A stretch of 12,082 bases of DNA. Origin: JAWCNN01 sp038848005. GTDB taxonomy: Archaea > Thermoproteota > Bathyarchaeia > Bathyarchaeales > Bathycorpusculaceae. The translations under genes were made by a program, and so were the position numbers. Where the stretch lies: positions 1 to 12,082 of the forward strand of contig JAWCNZ010000025.1 of the NCBI GenBank assembly GCA_038848005.1. Reading direction: 5' to 3'. The notes below the pieces were generated by a model, which saw nothing but the letters and a program-made list of their open reading frames with translations, was not told where the DNA came from and made no database searches. Of the stretch, positions 1-5,965 are shown piece by piece. Within the stretch, counting starts at the first letter, position 1, and every line of letters begins with the position of its first letter.

Positions 1-123
1 TATAAGCTTCAAGCCTTAATAAACGCCAACCACTCATTAACGCATCGTCTCCAAGCTGGTTTTAGAAAGTTCGATTTTAATTTTCTGCAAAACATAAAGA
101 TTATCTATCTAGAAACTTCTTAA
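1..123 (+). CDS. Possible C-terminal end of an unidentified gene, cut by window start
   Basis: Frame 1 is open from the first base to a TAA at 121-123, giving 40 residues ending in NIKIIYLETS. The other two forward frames meet a stop within the first 18 bases. The reading frame alternates hydrophobic and basic residues in a way compatible with the tail of a real protein, but no motif is visible and a chance open frame of 40 codons is quite possible. It stops 21 bases before the regulator at 145. If real, it is not the NusA or L30e gene that often precedes archaeal uS12. No function can be assigned. Confidence 0.3.
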   Translation, partial: YKLQALINANHSLTHRLQAGFRKFDFNFLQNIKIIYLETS

Positions 124-144
124 TTTATTGAATGTTTTTGAAAA

Positions 145-486
145 TTGGTGTTGGAGTTGGCGGCAACGCAGAAACGTGTAAGAAATGAATATGACATATT
201 CGCAGAAATCCTAAAGTTCTGCAGTTTTCAAGGTAAAACTATAACTCAGATAAACCATGTTTGCTATTTAAAGTATAAGTTAGCGCTTAAATGTGTAAAC
301 TTGCTTGTTGAAAAGGGTTTGTTGCGTGTTGAAACTGGAAAAAAACTTAGGGGGCGGAACCCCCATTTGTTGTATTACACCACAGAAAAGGGAAAACAGT
401 ATCTAAAAGCCTATTTTGAAATGCAAAGGCTGATTGGCGGGGAAGAGTTTCCGTGGGAAAGCCTCCGCACTGGAGCGTACGCCTAA
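145..486 (+). CDS. Winged-helix DNA-binding protein (small archaeal HTH family)
   Basis: A 113-residue basic protein with one winged-helix domain at about residues 13-92. A first helix around DIFAEILKFCS is followed by a TITQINHVCYLKYKLALKCVNLL helix-turn-helix, a GLL turn and a wing rich in Lys/Arg that ends in LLYYTTEKG, the signature end of many archaeal PadR/HTH_45-like regulators. There is no ATG in frame: TTG 145, GTG 148, TTG 151 and TTG 157 are all possible starts, and the ATG at 132 is out of frame and soon stops. An AT-rich stretch at 119-130 would place transcription close to 145, so a leaderless mRNA is likely. The same family recurs at 11172. It is probably a transcription factor; its target is unknown, the downstream ribosomal genes being only one candidate. 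Fold call is good, role is inference. Confidence 0.78.
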   Translation: MVLELAATQKRVRNEYDIFAEILKFCSFQGKTITQINHVCYLKYKLALKCVNLLVEKGLLRVETGKKLRGRNPHLLYYTTEKGKQYLKAYFEMQRLIGGEEFPWESLRTGAYA

Positions 487-510
487 AAAGCTTGTTTTGC
501 GCCGTTATTG

Positions 511-518
511 TTTAAATA
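511..518 (+). promoter_or_regulatory. TATA box for rpsL-rpsG
   Basis: TTTAAATA lies about 40 bases before the uS12 ATG. An archaeal start site some 25 bases downstream would fall near 540, just at the AGAGGA ribosome-binding site (541-546), so the leader would be very short. The promoter sits in the 69-base gap after the regulator, suggesting the ribosomal genes are transcribed independently of it. Confidence 0.5.
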
Positions 519-555
519 TTAGTTGTGTGATTAAACGGTAAGAGGAAATTGGGCT

Positions 556-996
556 ATGGGTTCAAAGTCTCCACGAGGCGAGTTCGCTGCGAGAAAGCTT
601 GTTGAAAAGCGGAAAAAGTTTCGTTGGAGTAGCATGTACTATAAAAGGCGAATGTTAATGTTGGACGTGAAAGCCGACCCGCTTGAAGGCGCACCAATGG
701 CGAGGGGCATAGTTTTAGAGAAAGTCGGCGTTGAAAGCAAACAGCCCAACAGCGCCATACGCAAATGCGTTAGAACCCAACTTATAAAGAACGGACGTGT
801 CATAACGGCTTTTCTCCCCGGAGACGGCGCTTTAAACGTTGTGGACGAGCATGACGAGGTTGTTGTTGAAGGCATTGGCGGTTCACGTGGCAGAAGCATG
901 GGCGACATTCCAGGCGTAAGATGGAAAGTGATAATGGTTAACGGCGTATCCCTAAACGAGCTTGTTTATGGAAGAAAACAGAAACCGGCACGGTGA
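556..996 (+). CDS. rpsL: 30S ribosomal protein uS12 (S12P/S23e type)
   Basis: This is the small-subunit protein that lines the decoding centre and helps monitor codon-anticodon pairing. The 146-residue length is normal for the archaeal/eukaryotic S23 form, which is longer than bacterial S12. The near-invariant decoding loop is present at residues 63-71 (QPNSAIRKC), followed by LIKNG, FLPGDGA, the DEHDEVVVEGIGG block and SMGDIPGVRWKV. The ATG at 556 has AGAGGA nine bases upstream. The stop TGA (994-996) overlaps the GTG start of uS7 (993-995), so the two are almost certainly co-transcribed and translationally coupled, as in most archaea. In many archaea this gene follows RNA polymerase, L30e and NusA genes; here the upstream neighbour is a winged-helix regulator instead. 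Identification is secure. Confidence 0.97.
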   Translation: MGSKSPRGEFAARKLVEKRKKFRWSSMYYKRRMLMLDVKADPLEGAPMARGIVLEKVGVESKQPNSAIRKCVRTQLIKNGRVITAFLPGDGALNVVDEHDEVVVEGIGGSRGRSMGDIPGVRWKVIMVNGVSLNELVYGRKQKPAR

Positions 997-1592
997 AAAC
1001 CTTGAGTCAAACCCAAAAAGTAGAGGAGAAAGAAATCAAGCTTTTCGGCAAATGGAGTTTTAAAGACGTTAAAGTGAACGATTTAGGCTTGCAAAATTAT
1101 ATTTCCCTAAAGCCCATGGTTGTTCCCCACAGCATGGGAAGACACGAGCATAAACGTTTTGGAAAAGCCAAAGTCAACATTGTAGAAAGGCTCGTGAACA
1201 ATTTGATGCGTCCTGGAAAAAACGCTGGTAAAAAAGCCAAAGCCATGAACATTGTGAAACATGCGTTTGAAATAGTTTATTTGCGAACTGGCAGAAACCC
1301 AATCGAAGTGCTTGTGTGCGCCGTGGAAAACTCTGCGCCATGCGAAGACACGACAAGAATCAGCTATGGTGGTATAGTCTACCACTTATCCGTGGATGTT
1401 GCCCCCCAGCGGAGAATAGACTTAGCCTTAAGGCACATCTGCGAAGGCGCAAGAATGGCGGCTATGCATAATCCACGTTCAATAGAGGAATGCCTAGCCG
1501 AAGAACTTATTTTAGCGGCGAACCACGACATGAAAAGCTACGCGGTTTCAAAACGCCACGAAATAGAACGCATAGCCCAAGCCTCAAGATAA
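993..1592 (+). CDS. rpsG: 30S ribosomal protein uS7 (S7P/S5e type)
   Basis: This is the primary 16S rRNA-binding protein of the 30S head, placed near the E-site and mRNA exit. The 199-residue length fits the archaeal/eukaryotic S5e form with its N-terminal extension (about residues 1-45). Diagnostic segments are HEHKRFGKAKVNIVERLVN, LMRPGKNAGKKAKA, VLVCAVENSAPCEDTT, VDVAPQRRIDLALRHI and the SYAVSKRHEIERIA tail. It starts with GTG inside the uS12 stop (GTGA overlap), with no separate ribosome-binding site, indicating coupling. It ends at TAA 1590-1592 and is followed by a pyrimidine-rich stretch that probably terminates transcription. The usual downstream partner (an elongation factor) is missing; two membrane-protein genes follow instead. 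Confidence 0.97.
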   Translation: MKTLSQTQKVEEKEIKLFGKWSFKDVKVNDLGLQNYISLKPMVVPHSMGRHEHKRFGKAKVNIVERLVNNLMRPGKNAGKKAKAMNIVKHAFEIVYLRTGRNPIEVLVCAVENSAPCEDTTRISYGGIVYHLSVDVAPQRRIDLALRHICEGARMAAMHNPRSIEECLAEELILAANHDMKSYAVSKRHEIERIAQASR

Positions 1593-1602
1593 ACCCTTTA
1601 AG

Positions 1603-1621
1603 CCTCTTATTTCCCTTTTCT
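1603..1621 (+). terminator. Pyrimidine-rich terminator after rpsG
   Basis: A stretch that is C/T apart from one A begins 11 bases after the uS7 stop and contains runs of three and four T. Archaeal intrinsic termination relies on such T-rich tracts. The next gene has its own TATA element, which supports a transcript end here. Confidence 0.4.
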
Positions 1622-1683
1622 AATGGTTGCGGCAAAGCACGTAAACCGTTTGGACTGTATTTTCCAAATCTCGAAGAAGCAAA

Positions 1684-1691
1684 ACTTTAAA
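1684..1691 (+). promoter_or_regulatory. Candidate TATA box for the membrane-protein pair
   Basis: ACTTTAAA centred about 26 bases before the ATG at 1714 is the right spacing for a leaderless archaeal transcript. It coincides with the right arm of the 1591-1697 inverted repeat, so any protein or structure acting on that arm would affect this promoter. Confidence 0.4.
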
Positions 1692-1713
1692 GGGTTTGTG
1701 TTAACCAATAATA

Positions 1714-2121
1714 ATGAAGATGGAGAAACGGGTTAACATGAAATTTACTAAGGTGAACATGTTAATTGTTTTGGCCGCTATTCTTTTATTGTTTCCATTC
1801 GCCATAGAAATTATAATTTCAAGTGCTTATCGCCCCATTCCCCTTCTAATATTTTGGAGCCTATCCGCCATTTCCTTAGCAGTTGCAGCGTACTTGAGAG
1901 GAGCGTTCAAAAAACCTAAAACCATGGACAAAACCATGATGGACCAACGCTTTGCAAATGGATTAATAGCAGCCGGAGGAGCTATAGCCCTGTCTGCTCT
2001 ACTTGATGCTTTCTACTACCCAGCACGTTGGAACCCTATTCTTTTTGTCTTTTCTGAGGTGGTAGGTGTTCCTCCAGTTATCGCAGGAATAATAATTCAC
2101 ATTAGGAGTAGACGTAAATGA
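1714..2121 (+). CDS. Small four-helix membrane protein, unknown function
   Basis: A 135-residue protein with four predicted membrane helices at about 15-37, 42-62, 81-101 and 108-130. The only sizeable hydrophilic part is a charged loop around 63-80 (basic, with KKPKTMDKTMMDQR); the C terminus ends in RSRRK, suggesting both ends are cytoplasmic. No catalytic motif is visible and the family is not recognised. ATG 1714 is chosen because it sits at leaderless distance from a TATA element; ATG 1720 and ATG 1738 are alternatives. The stop TGA (2119-2121) overlaps the ATG (2118-2120) of the next gene, a secreted protein, so the two are coupled. Small polytopic proteins next to secreted proteins can be immunity, export or anchoring partners; none is demonstrated here. 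Confidence 0.75.
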   Translation: MKMEKRVNMKFTKVNMLIVLAAILLLFPFAIEIIISSAYRPIPLLIFWSLSAISLAVAAYLRGAFKKPKTMDKTMMDQRFANGLIAAGGAIALSALLDAFYYPARWNPILFVFSEVVGVPPVIAGIIIHIRSRRK

Positions 2122-3128
2122 GGAGAAAACAGTTTTCCGCTGTTTTGCTGATAGGTTGTTTATTGTTGGGCTTTTTACGTGGTGTTAGAGCTGTTGATTT
2201 TTCCATGAAGGTTTATAGGTTGTCTGATGGGTGTTTCGTTATTGAAACTGATGATTCAAAGATTATCATTGAGGAGTTGTCGCCTATGCATTATAGGTTT
2301 ACATGCATTGTAGATGGAAATCAAACGGAATTTGAAATGGTTGTCACCAATTCTTCAGTAATACTTTATTTTAATGGCACAGAAGTGCTTAATTATCCAA
2401 GAATAGAGGGCGACTCCCAAGCGGCATCAACAATGAACATGTCTATTATGGCGGAAATAAAACAGAATTATTGGTGGGACAAAATATATTTCGTTGAGGG
2501 ACAATACATAAAGTATCCACATCCAGACAGAGACTATTATGGGATTTCGCCATTCAGCGAACAGCATCTAATAGGCACAAAATTATATCATTGGCAATTC
2601 GACCAAGCAACCTCAGAAGCGTTAGCTGGGGCTGGATTAGATGCTATGGGTGCAGCAATTGGCTTCGCCATCACGACGCTTGTTGCTGGAGATCCTGTTC
2701 TTGGTGTTTTAGGTGCCATTGCAGGAGCAGTCATTTGTCGTTTCTTGGTGGTGTATGGTGGGTGGGTTGTTCTTGATGAGCATGATTGTATGTGGTGGTG
2801 GATTAGTAAAGCATACGGGCAATGGCTTGCCGATAACGCCGTATGGCTTGTAGCCCTCTGGTTTATTTGTCCTCATACCGCTGTTGATGCAGCAATATTA
2901 GGCTTTCTCAATTGTGGCTATTTACGGGTAGGTTCACTAACATTCTACGACGCTGTTGGAGCTGGAAACCCATCACCCCAACCAAATGATGACCCGACTG
3001 TCGGCGGCTTCCTAATCCCCATAGACAAGTTTGGCTTGTTAACCCATTATGTCAGTTTGGCTTCAATAATGCTGTTTATAATCCTTTCAGCAACCATTTA
3101 CATAAAACATGTAAAACGTAAAACTTGA
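2118..3128 (+). CDS. Secreted, C-terminally anchored surface protein with glycine-zipper and Trp-rich core
   Basis: A 336-residue protein not assigned to a named family. Residues 1-25 form a signal peptide (RRK, then a hydrophobic core, likely cut after VRA). Residues 26-160 look like a beta-rich extracellular domain with potential N-glycosylation sites (NQT, NSS, NGT, NMS). Residues 168-210 are a hydrophobic glycine/alanine-rich stretch with regular small-residue spacing, like a glycine zipper. Residues 214-268 are unusually aromatic: DEHDCMWWW, then several more Trp and Cys 251 and 266. A Pro/Asn/Asp linker (283-294) leads to VGGFLIPIDKFGLL, one membrane helix (310-330) and a basic KHVKRKT tail, an arrangement I associate with surface proteins of Bathyarchaeia-like archaea. 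It is coupled by an ATGA overlap to the four-helix protein upstream. It could be a membrane-active or bacteriocin-like precursor, or a structural surface protein. Confidence 0.75.
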   Translation: MRRKQFSAVLLIGCLLLGFLRGVRAVDFSMKVYRLSDGCFVIETDDSKIIIEELSPMHYRFTCIVDGNQTEFEMVVTNSSVILYFNGTEVLNYPRIEGDSQAASTMNMSIMAEIKQNYWWDKIYFVEGQYIKYPHPDRDYYGISPFSEQHLIGTKLYHWQFDQATSEALAGAGLDAMGAAIGFAITTLVAGDPVLGVLGAIAGAVICRFLVVYGGWVVLDEHDCMWWWISKAYGQWLADNAVWLVALWFICPHTAVDAAILGFLNCGYLRVGSLTFYDAVGAGNPSPQPNDDPTVGGFLIPIDKFGLLTHYVSLASIMLFIILSATIYIKHVKRKT

Positions 3129-3159
3129 AGTAACAACTGAAAATTTGCTGTTTGGAATG

Positions 3160-4332
3160 TTATTTTGTGTGTATTTCGACTATGTCTCCGTCTTCAAGTG
3201 TGAATGCACTGCCGACTTTTTGTGGGCTGAAAACCAAACGCTTAGACCATACTTTGGCGTAGGCGAATTTTTCTTTGAAGTCGCTGTGGATGTTTTTGGC
3301 TAAATCATAAACTGTTGCGCCTCTTTTTAGGGTGAAAGGCTTTTTCGAAAACTCCTTTTCGTTCGGCTCTTTCGTGTATACGCGGATGATGTCCAACGTT
3401 TTGAATAGTGTTTCGCCGAGTTTTTCGGTGTTAAGCCGATTTTTGCATGAAACCGCGATTATTGGAATTTTTCCGTTGACGTAAGCCTCCAACGTTTTCA
3501 GTTTTTCTTCCGCGTCTTCCACGTCCATTTTGTTCGCAACTATCACGGCGGGTTTGTAAACTGTGCTTTCGAAAACGGCGTCTTCAACATCGTCTAGGCT
3601 TGCCTCTCCATAAACCTTGACAACAGCGTCTGTCACACGGTAACTCCTTAAAAGCTCCTCAACATCCTTGGCTGTGCAATCCAAAAGTTTTCCAACAACA
3701 ATTATGCGTAAACCAGCACCCATAAACTTTCTTTCAACTTCAACACGTCCCAAAGGTTTACTAACCAATATTCTGGCTTTCTCTAACTCGCCAAGAATAG
3801 TTGAAAGCTGTTCAACTGGGTTTTGGGATAAGTCAACCATCAAAATTAAGCCGTCAGCGTTGCGGGCTAAAGCCAAAGTTTGAAGCCCCCAAGCTTTGCC
3901 GTCGGCTGAACCCTCCATTAAGGCTGGGGCTTCCACAAGCTGAAACTGAACATCCTCATAATCCAATATGCCGGGTATAGGCTCTCTCGTCGTGTACGGG
4001 CTGGGTGAAACTTCCACTTTAGCGTTTGTAACAGCCATCAGCAAACTGCTTTTTCCACTGTTTGTTAAACCAATAAGGGCTATTTGGGCTGCCCCCTCTT
4101 TTTCTATGAAAAATCGCGGTCCACCCCCAACGGTTTTTCTGCGTTTTTCAGCTATTTCCCTTCGGAGAACAGCCATTTGCTTCTTAACTTGAGCGCAAAG
4201 TTTGGCTGTACCCTTATGTTTTGGAACCAAGCTTAAAAATTCCTGCATAAGCCTTATTTTTTCCGCTGGGTTTTTCGCCGCTGAAACTTCAGCCCATTTC
4301 CGTTTAGCTTCAGCAGGCAAGTTCGTAGGCAT
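3160..4332 (-). CDS. TGS-domain GTPase, divergent DRG/Obg-related
   Basis: A 390-residue protein of the DRG-like branch of the Obg GTPases, probably ribosome- or RNA-associated. Order: a helical basic N terminus (about 5-70, likely coiled), a GTPase domain (about 80-315), and a C-terminal TGS domain (about 316-389, ending EDGDIVEIH). The P-loop is GLTNSGKSS (88-96), switch I is near SPYTTREPIPG, G4 is NKMD (267-270) and G5 is VSCK (294-297). The G3 segment reads VEAPAL (133-138) where DRG proteins have DLPG, so the Asp-x-x-Gly that contacts magnesium and gamma-phosphate is altered. Catalysis may be slow or switched differently. The ATG at 4330-4332 has a TATA element about 35 bases upstream in the shared divergent spacer. 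Its placement opposite EF-1alpha supports a translation-linked role, which is inference. Confidence 0.88.
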   Translation of the reverse strand: MPTNLPAEAKRKWAEVSAAKNPAEKIRLMQEFLSLVPKHKGTAKLCAQVKKQMAVLRREIAEKRRKTVGGGPRFFIEKEGAAQIALIGLTNSGKSSLLMAVTNAKVEVSPSPYTTREPIPGILDYEDVQFQLVEAPALMEGSADGKAWGLQTLALARNADGLILMVDLSQNPVEQLSTILGELEKARILVSKPLGRVEVERKFMGAGLRIIVVGKLLDCTAKDVEELLRSYRVTDAVVKVYGEASLDDVEDAVFESTVYKPAVIVANKMDVEDAEEKLKTLEAYVNGKIPIIAVSCKNRLNTEKLGETLFKTLDIIRVYTKEPNEKEFSKKPFTLKRGATVYDLAKNIHSDFKEKFAYAKVWSKRLVFSPQKVGSAFTLEDGDIVEIHTK

Positions 4333-4368
4333 AATTTAAACGCGTCCATTAATGAATTCCAAGGTTAA

Positions 4369-4379
4369 CTTTAATATTT
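4369..4379. promoter_or_regulatory. TATA element usable in both directions
   Basis: CTTTAATATTT contains the palindrome AATATT (4373-4378) and reads as an AT-rich TATA box on either strand. On the minus strand it would start transcription near 4347, about 15 bases before the GTPase ATG. On the plus strand it would start near 4400, at the end of the first inverted repeat and just before the ATG at 4406. Confidence 0.45.
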
Positions 4380-4402
4380 GTTTCCATTCCAGAAATGGAA
4401 AC
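4380..4402. repeat. Perfect 9-bp inverted repeat, 5-base loop
   Basis: GTTTCCATT (4380-4388) and AATGGAAAC (4394-4402) are exact reverse complements around CCAGA. The dyad sits directly downstream of the AT-rich element at 4369-4379, a typical operator position for an archaeal repressor, and could equally fold as an RNA hairpin. Confidence 0.55.
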
Positions 4403-4405
4403 TTG

Positions 4406-4442
4406 ATGTCGTCGGTTTTTGGAAATTTTGCGCCGACGACAT
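4406..4442. repeat. Perfect 10-bp inverted repeat, 17-base loop
   Basis: ATGTCGTCGG (4406-4415) and CCGACGACAT (4433-4442) pair exactly. The arms are GC-rich against an AT-rich background, and the repeat lies three bases after the preceding dyad. Together the two form a 63-base block of tandem inverted repeats in the divergent spacer. Confidence 0.55.
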
Positions 4443-4522
4443 TTAAACAAACTTCTTCTGAAAAAGCGTGTCAAATGATTCCGTTGAAAAAGTGCAATAA
4501 TAAACTTTTAATAATTGAATGA
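4406..4522 (+). CDS. Possible 38-residue micro-protein
   Basis: ATG at 4406 opens a 38-codon frame ending at TGA 4520-4522, with a mixed composition (starts MSSVFGNFAP, contains two Cys and several Lys, ends KLLIIE). It lies about 30 bases after a plausible TATA element, so it could be a leaderless micro-protein. It overlaps the second inverted repeat and the EF-1alpha promoter region, which argues that the spacer may instead be purely regulatory. No family is recognised and a frame this short can arise by chance. Confidence 0.2.
   Translation: MSSVFGNFAPTTFKQTSSEKACQMIPLKKCNNKLLIIE
4506..4513 (+). promoter_or_regulatory. Candidate TATA box and leader hairpin for EF-1alpha
   Basis: TTTTAATA lies about 75 bases before the EF-1alpha ATG at 4586 and would give a leader near 50 bases. 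Around the expected start, AGTTGT (4525-4530) and ACGACT (4535-4540) pair with one wobble around the loop GTAA, a GNRA-type tetraloop. Whether this hairpin is inside the transcript depends on the true start site. Confidence 0.4.
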
Positions 4523-4585
4523 ATAGTTGTGTAAACGACTTCACTAAATTTAGAGGGAATCAAGAATAAAGGTAGGAGAATGAAA

Positions 4586-5890
4586 ATGAGTAGACCGGAA
4601 AAACCCCACTTAAACCTAGTAATCATGGGACATGTAGACCATGGAAAATCAACAACAACTGGGCATCTGCTGTATTTGGCTGGAGTTGTTGATGACAGAA
4701 CAGTGAAGGCTTATGAAGAAGAAGCCAGAAAACTCGGCAAGGAAACCTTCAAGTTCGCATGGATTCTCGACAACCTCAAAGAGGAACGCGAAAGAGGCTT
4801 AACAATCGACCTCAGATTCCTAAAATTCGAAACCAAAAAATACTATTTCACGGTTATTGACGCTCCGGGACACAGAGACTTCGTTAAAAACATGATTACA
4901 GGCGCAAGCCAAGCCGACGGCGCTATATTGTTTGTTTCGGCGAAAAGAGGCGAATTTGAGGCGGGTATAGGTCCGGGCGGACAGACACGGGAACACGCCT
5001 TTTTGGCTTTCACTTTGGGCGTTAACCAGTTGGTTGTGGCTGTTAACAAAATGGACGATCCAACGGTTAACTGGAGTCAAGAGCGGTATAACGAAATCAA
5101 AAATGAAGTTTCCAGAATGCTAAAAATGGTTGGTTATAAAGTTGAAAAAATCCCGTTTGTACCCACTTCAGGGTGGACAGGCGACAACCTCGTTAAACAA
5201 AGCGATAAAATGCCATGGTATAAAGGACCAACGCTGCTTGACGCTTTAGATGTTTTTGAGGTTCCACCAAAACCCTTAGACAAACCGTTGCGCATTCCAG
5301 TTCAAGACGTGTACAGCATAACAGGCGTTGGCACAGTCCCAGTTGGCAGAGTTGAAACTGGAGTTCTCAAAGAAGGCGACATGGTCGTTTTCATGCCAGC
5401 CAACAAGCAAGGCGAAGTGAAATCCATAGAGATGCACCACACAAGAATTCCAAGGGCTGAACCAGGCGACAACATAGGCTTCAACGTTAGAGGCATAGCG
5501 AAAACCGACCTGCGCCGCGGAGACGTCTGTGGACATGTTACTAACCCGCCAACAGTAGCCAAAGAATTCATTGGGCAAATAATCGTAATTTATCATCCAA
5601 CAGCCATTGCAGCGGGCTACACGCCAGTACTGCACTACCACACTGGACAAGTTGCCTGTAGATTCACAGAATTGATAAGGAAAATTGACCCGCGTTCAGG
5701 ACAAGTCGTAGAGGAAAAGCCAACTTTCCTCAAAACTGGAGACGCCGCCATGGTTAGGCTGGAGCCGCTACATCCAATAGCAATTGAAACTTACACTGAC
5801 TTTCCAGAGCTTGGAAGGTTCGCAGTTAGAGACATGGGCACAACAATAGCTGCCGGCGTTGTGAAGGAAATCTCTAAAAAGGGACCATAA
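4586..5890 (+). CDS. tuf: Translation elongation factor 1-alpha (aEF-1A)
   Basis: This GTPase carries aminoacyl-tRNA to the ribosomal A site. The 434-residue product has all expected parts: P-loop GHVDHGKST (15-23), switch I with ERERGLTID, G3 DAPGH (92-96), G4 NKMD (154-157), then the two beta-barrel domains (about 225-430), with conserved VGTVPVGRVETG and VIYHPTAIAAGYTPVLHYHT. ATG 4586 is preferred over ATG 4580 because GGAG at 4575-4578 is seven bases upstream of it, while it is too close to 4580; the product then begins MSRPEKPHLNLV as usual for the family. It has its own promoter and is followed by a pyrimidine-rich terminator. The uS10 gene that commonly follows in archaea is absent. 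Confidence 0.97.
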   Translation: MSRPEKPHLNLVIMGHVDHGKSTTTGHLLYLAGVVDDRTVKAYEEEARKLGKETFKFAWILDNLKEERERGLTIDLRFLKFETKKYYFTVIDAPGHRDFVKNMITGASQADGAILFVSAKRGEFEAGIGPGGQTREHAFLAFTLGVNQLVVAVNKMDDPTVNWSQERYNEIKNEVSRMLKMVGYKVEKIPFVPTSGWTGDNLVKQSDKMPWYKGPTLLDALDVFEVPPKPLDKPLRIPVQDVYSITGVGTVPVGRVETGVLKEGDMVVFMPANKQGEVKSIEMHHTRIPRAEPGDNIGFNVRGIAKTDLRRGDVCGHVTNPPTVAKEFIGQIIVIYHPTAIAAGYTPVLHYHTGQVACRFTELIRKIDPRSGQVVEEKPTFLKTGDAAMVRLEPLHPIAIETYTDFPELGRFAVRDMGTTIAAGVVKEISKKGP

Positions 5891-5910
5891 CCTCTCCTCC
5901 TCCATTTTTA
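5891..5910 (+). terminator. Pyrimidine-rich terminator after EF-1alpha
   Basis: Immediately after the TAA stop comes a C/T tract broken by single A residues and containing TTTTT. This fits archaeal T-tract termination and separates EF-1alpha from the nuclease gene, which has its own TATA candidates. Confidence 0.45.
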
Positions 5911-5922
5911 TGTTAACATCAA

Positions 5923-5940
5923 TTTTATATGGTTTTAAAA
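5923..5940 (+). promoter_or_regulatory. TATA candidates for the nuclease gene
   Basis: TTTTATAT (5923-5930) and TTTTAAAA (5933-5940) lie about 39 and 29 bases before the ATG at 5966. The second spacing would give an almost leaderless mRNA, consistent with the lack of a ribosome-binding site. Confidence 0.4.
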
Positions 5941-5965
5941 CGATGCTAGTCAGGGTATATTACGT

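Larger units (their letters stand above)
1591..1697. repeat. 11-bp inverted repeat bracketing the rpsG/membrane-gene spacer
   Basis: AAACCCTTTAA at 1591-1601 is the exact reverse complement of TTAAAGGGTTT at 1687-1697, with 85 bases between. The left arm starts within the uS7 stop codon and the right arm overlaps the TATA-like CTTTAAAG of the next gene. Weaker pairing continues inside (1602-1608 with 1675-1681, one mismatch). No flanking target duplication is seen, so a transposable element is not supported. It may be an RNA stem, a DNA operator, or chance in AT-rich DNA. Confidence 0.4.

Noticed and set aside
132..188. ATG at 132 as start of the upstream regulator
   Set aside because: It is in a different frame and meets TGA after 18 codons; the winged-helix frame starts with TTG or GTG.
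639..908. 89-codon reverse frame inside rpsL
   Set aside because: Fully inside the conserved uS12 coding sequence on the opposite strand; its composition follows from the uS12 codons.
1591..1697. MITE-like transposable element
   Set aside because: Terminal inverted repeats are present but there is no target-site duplication and no second copy in the window.
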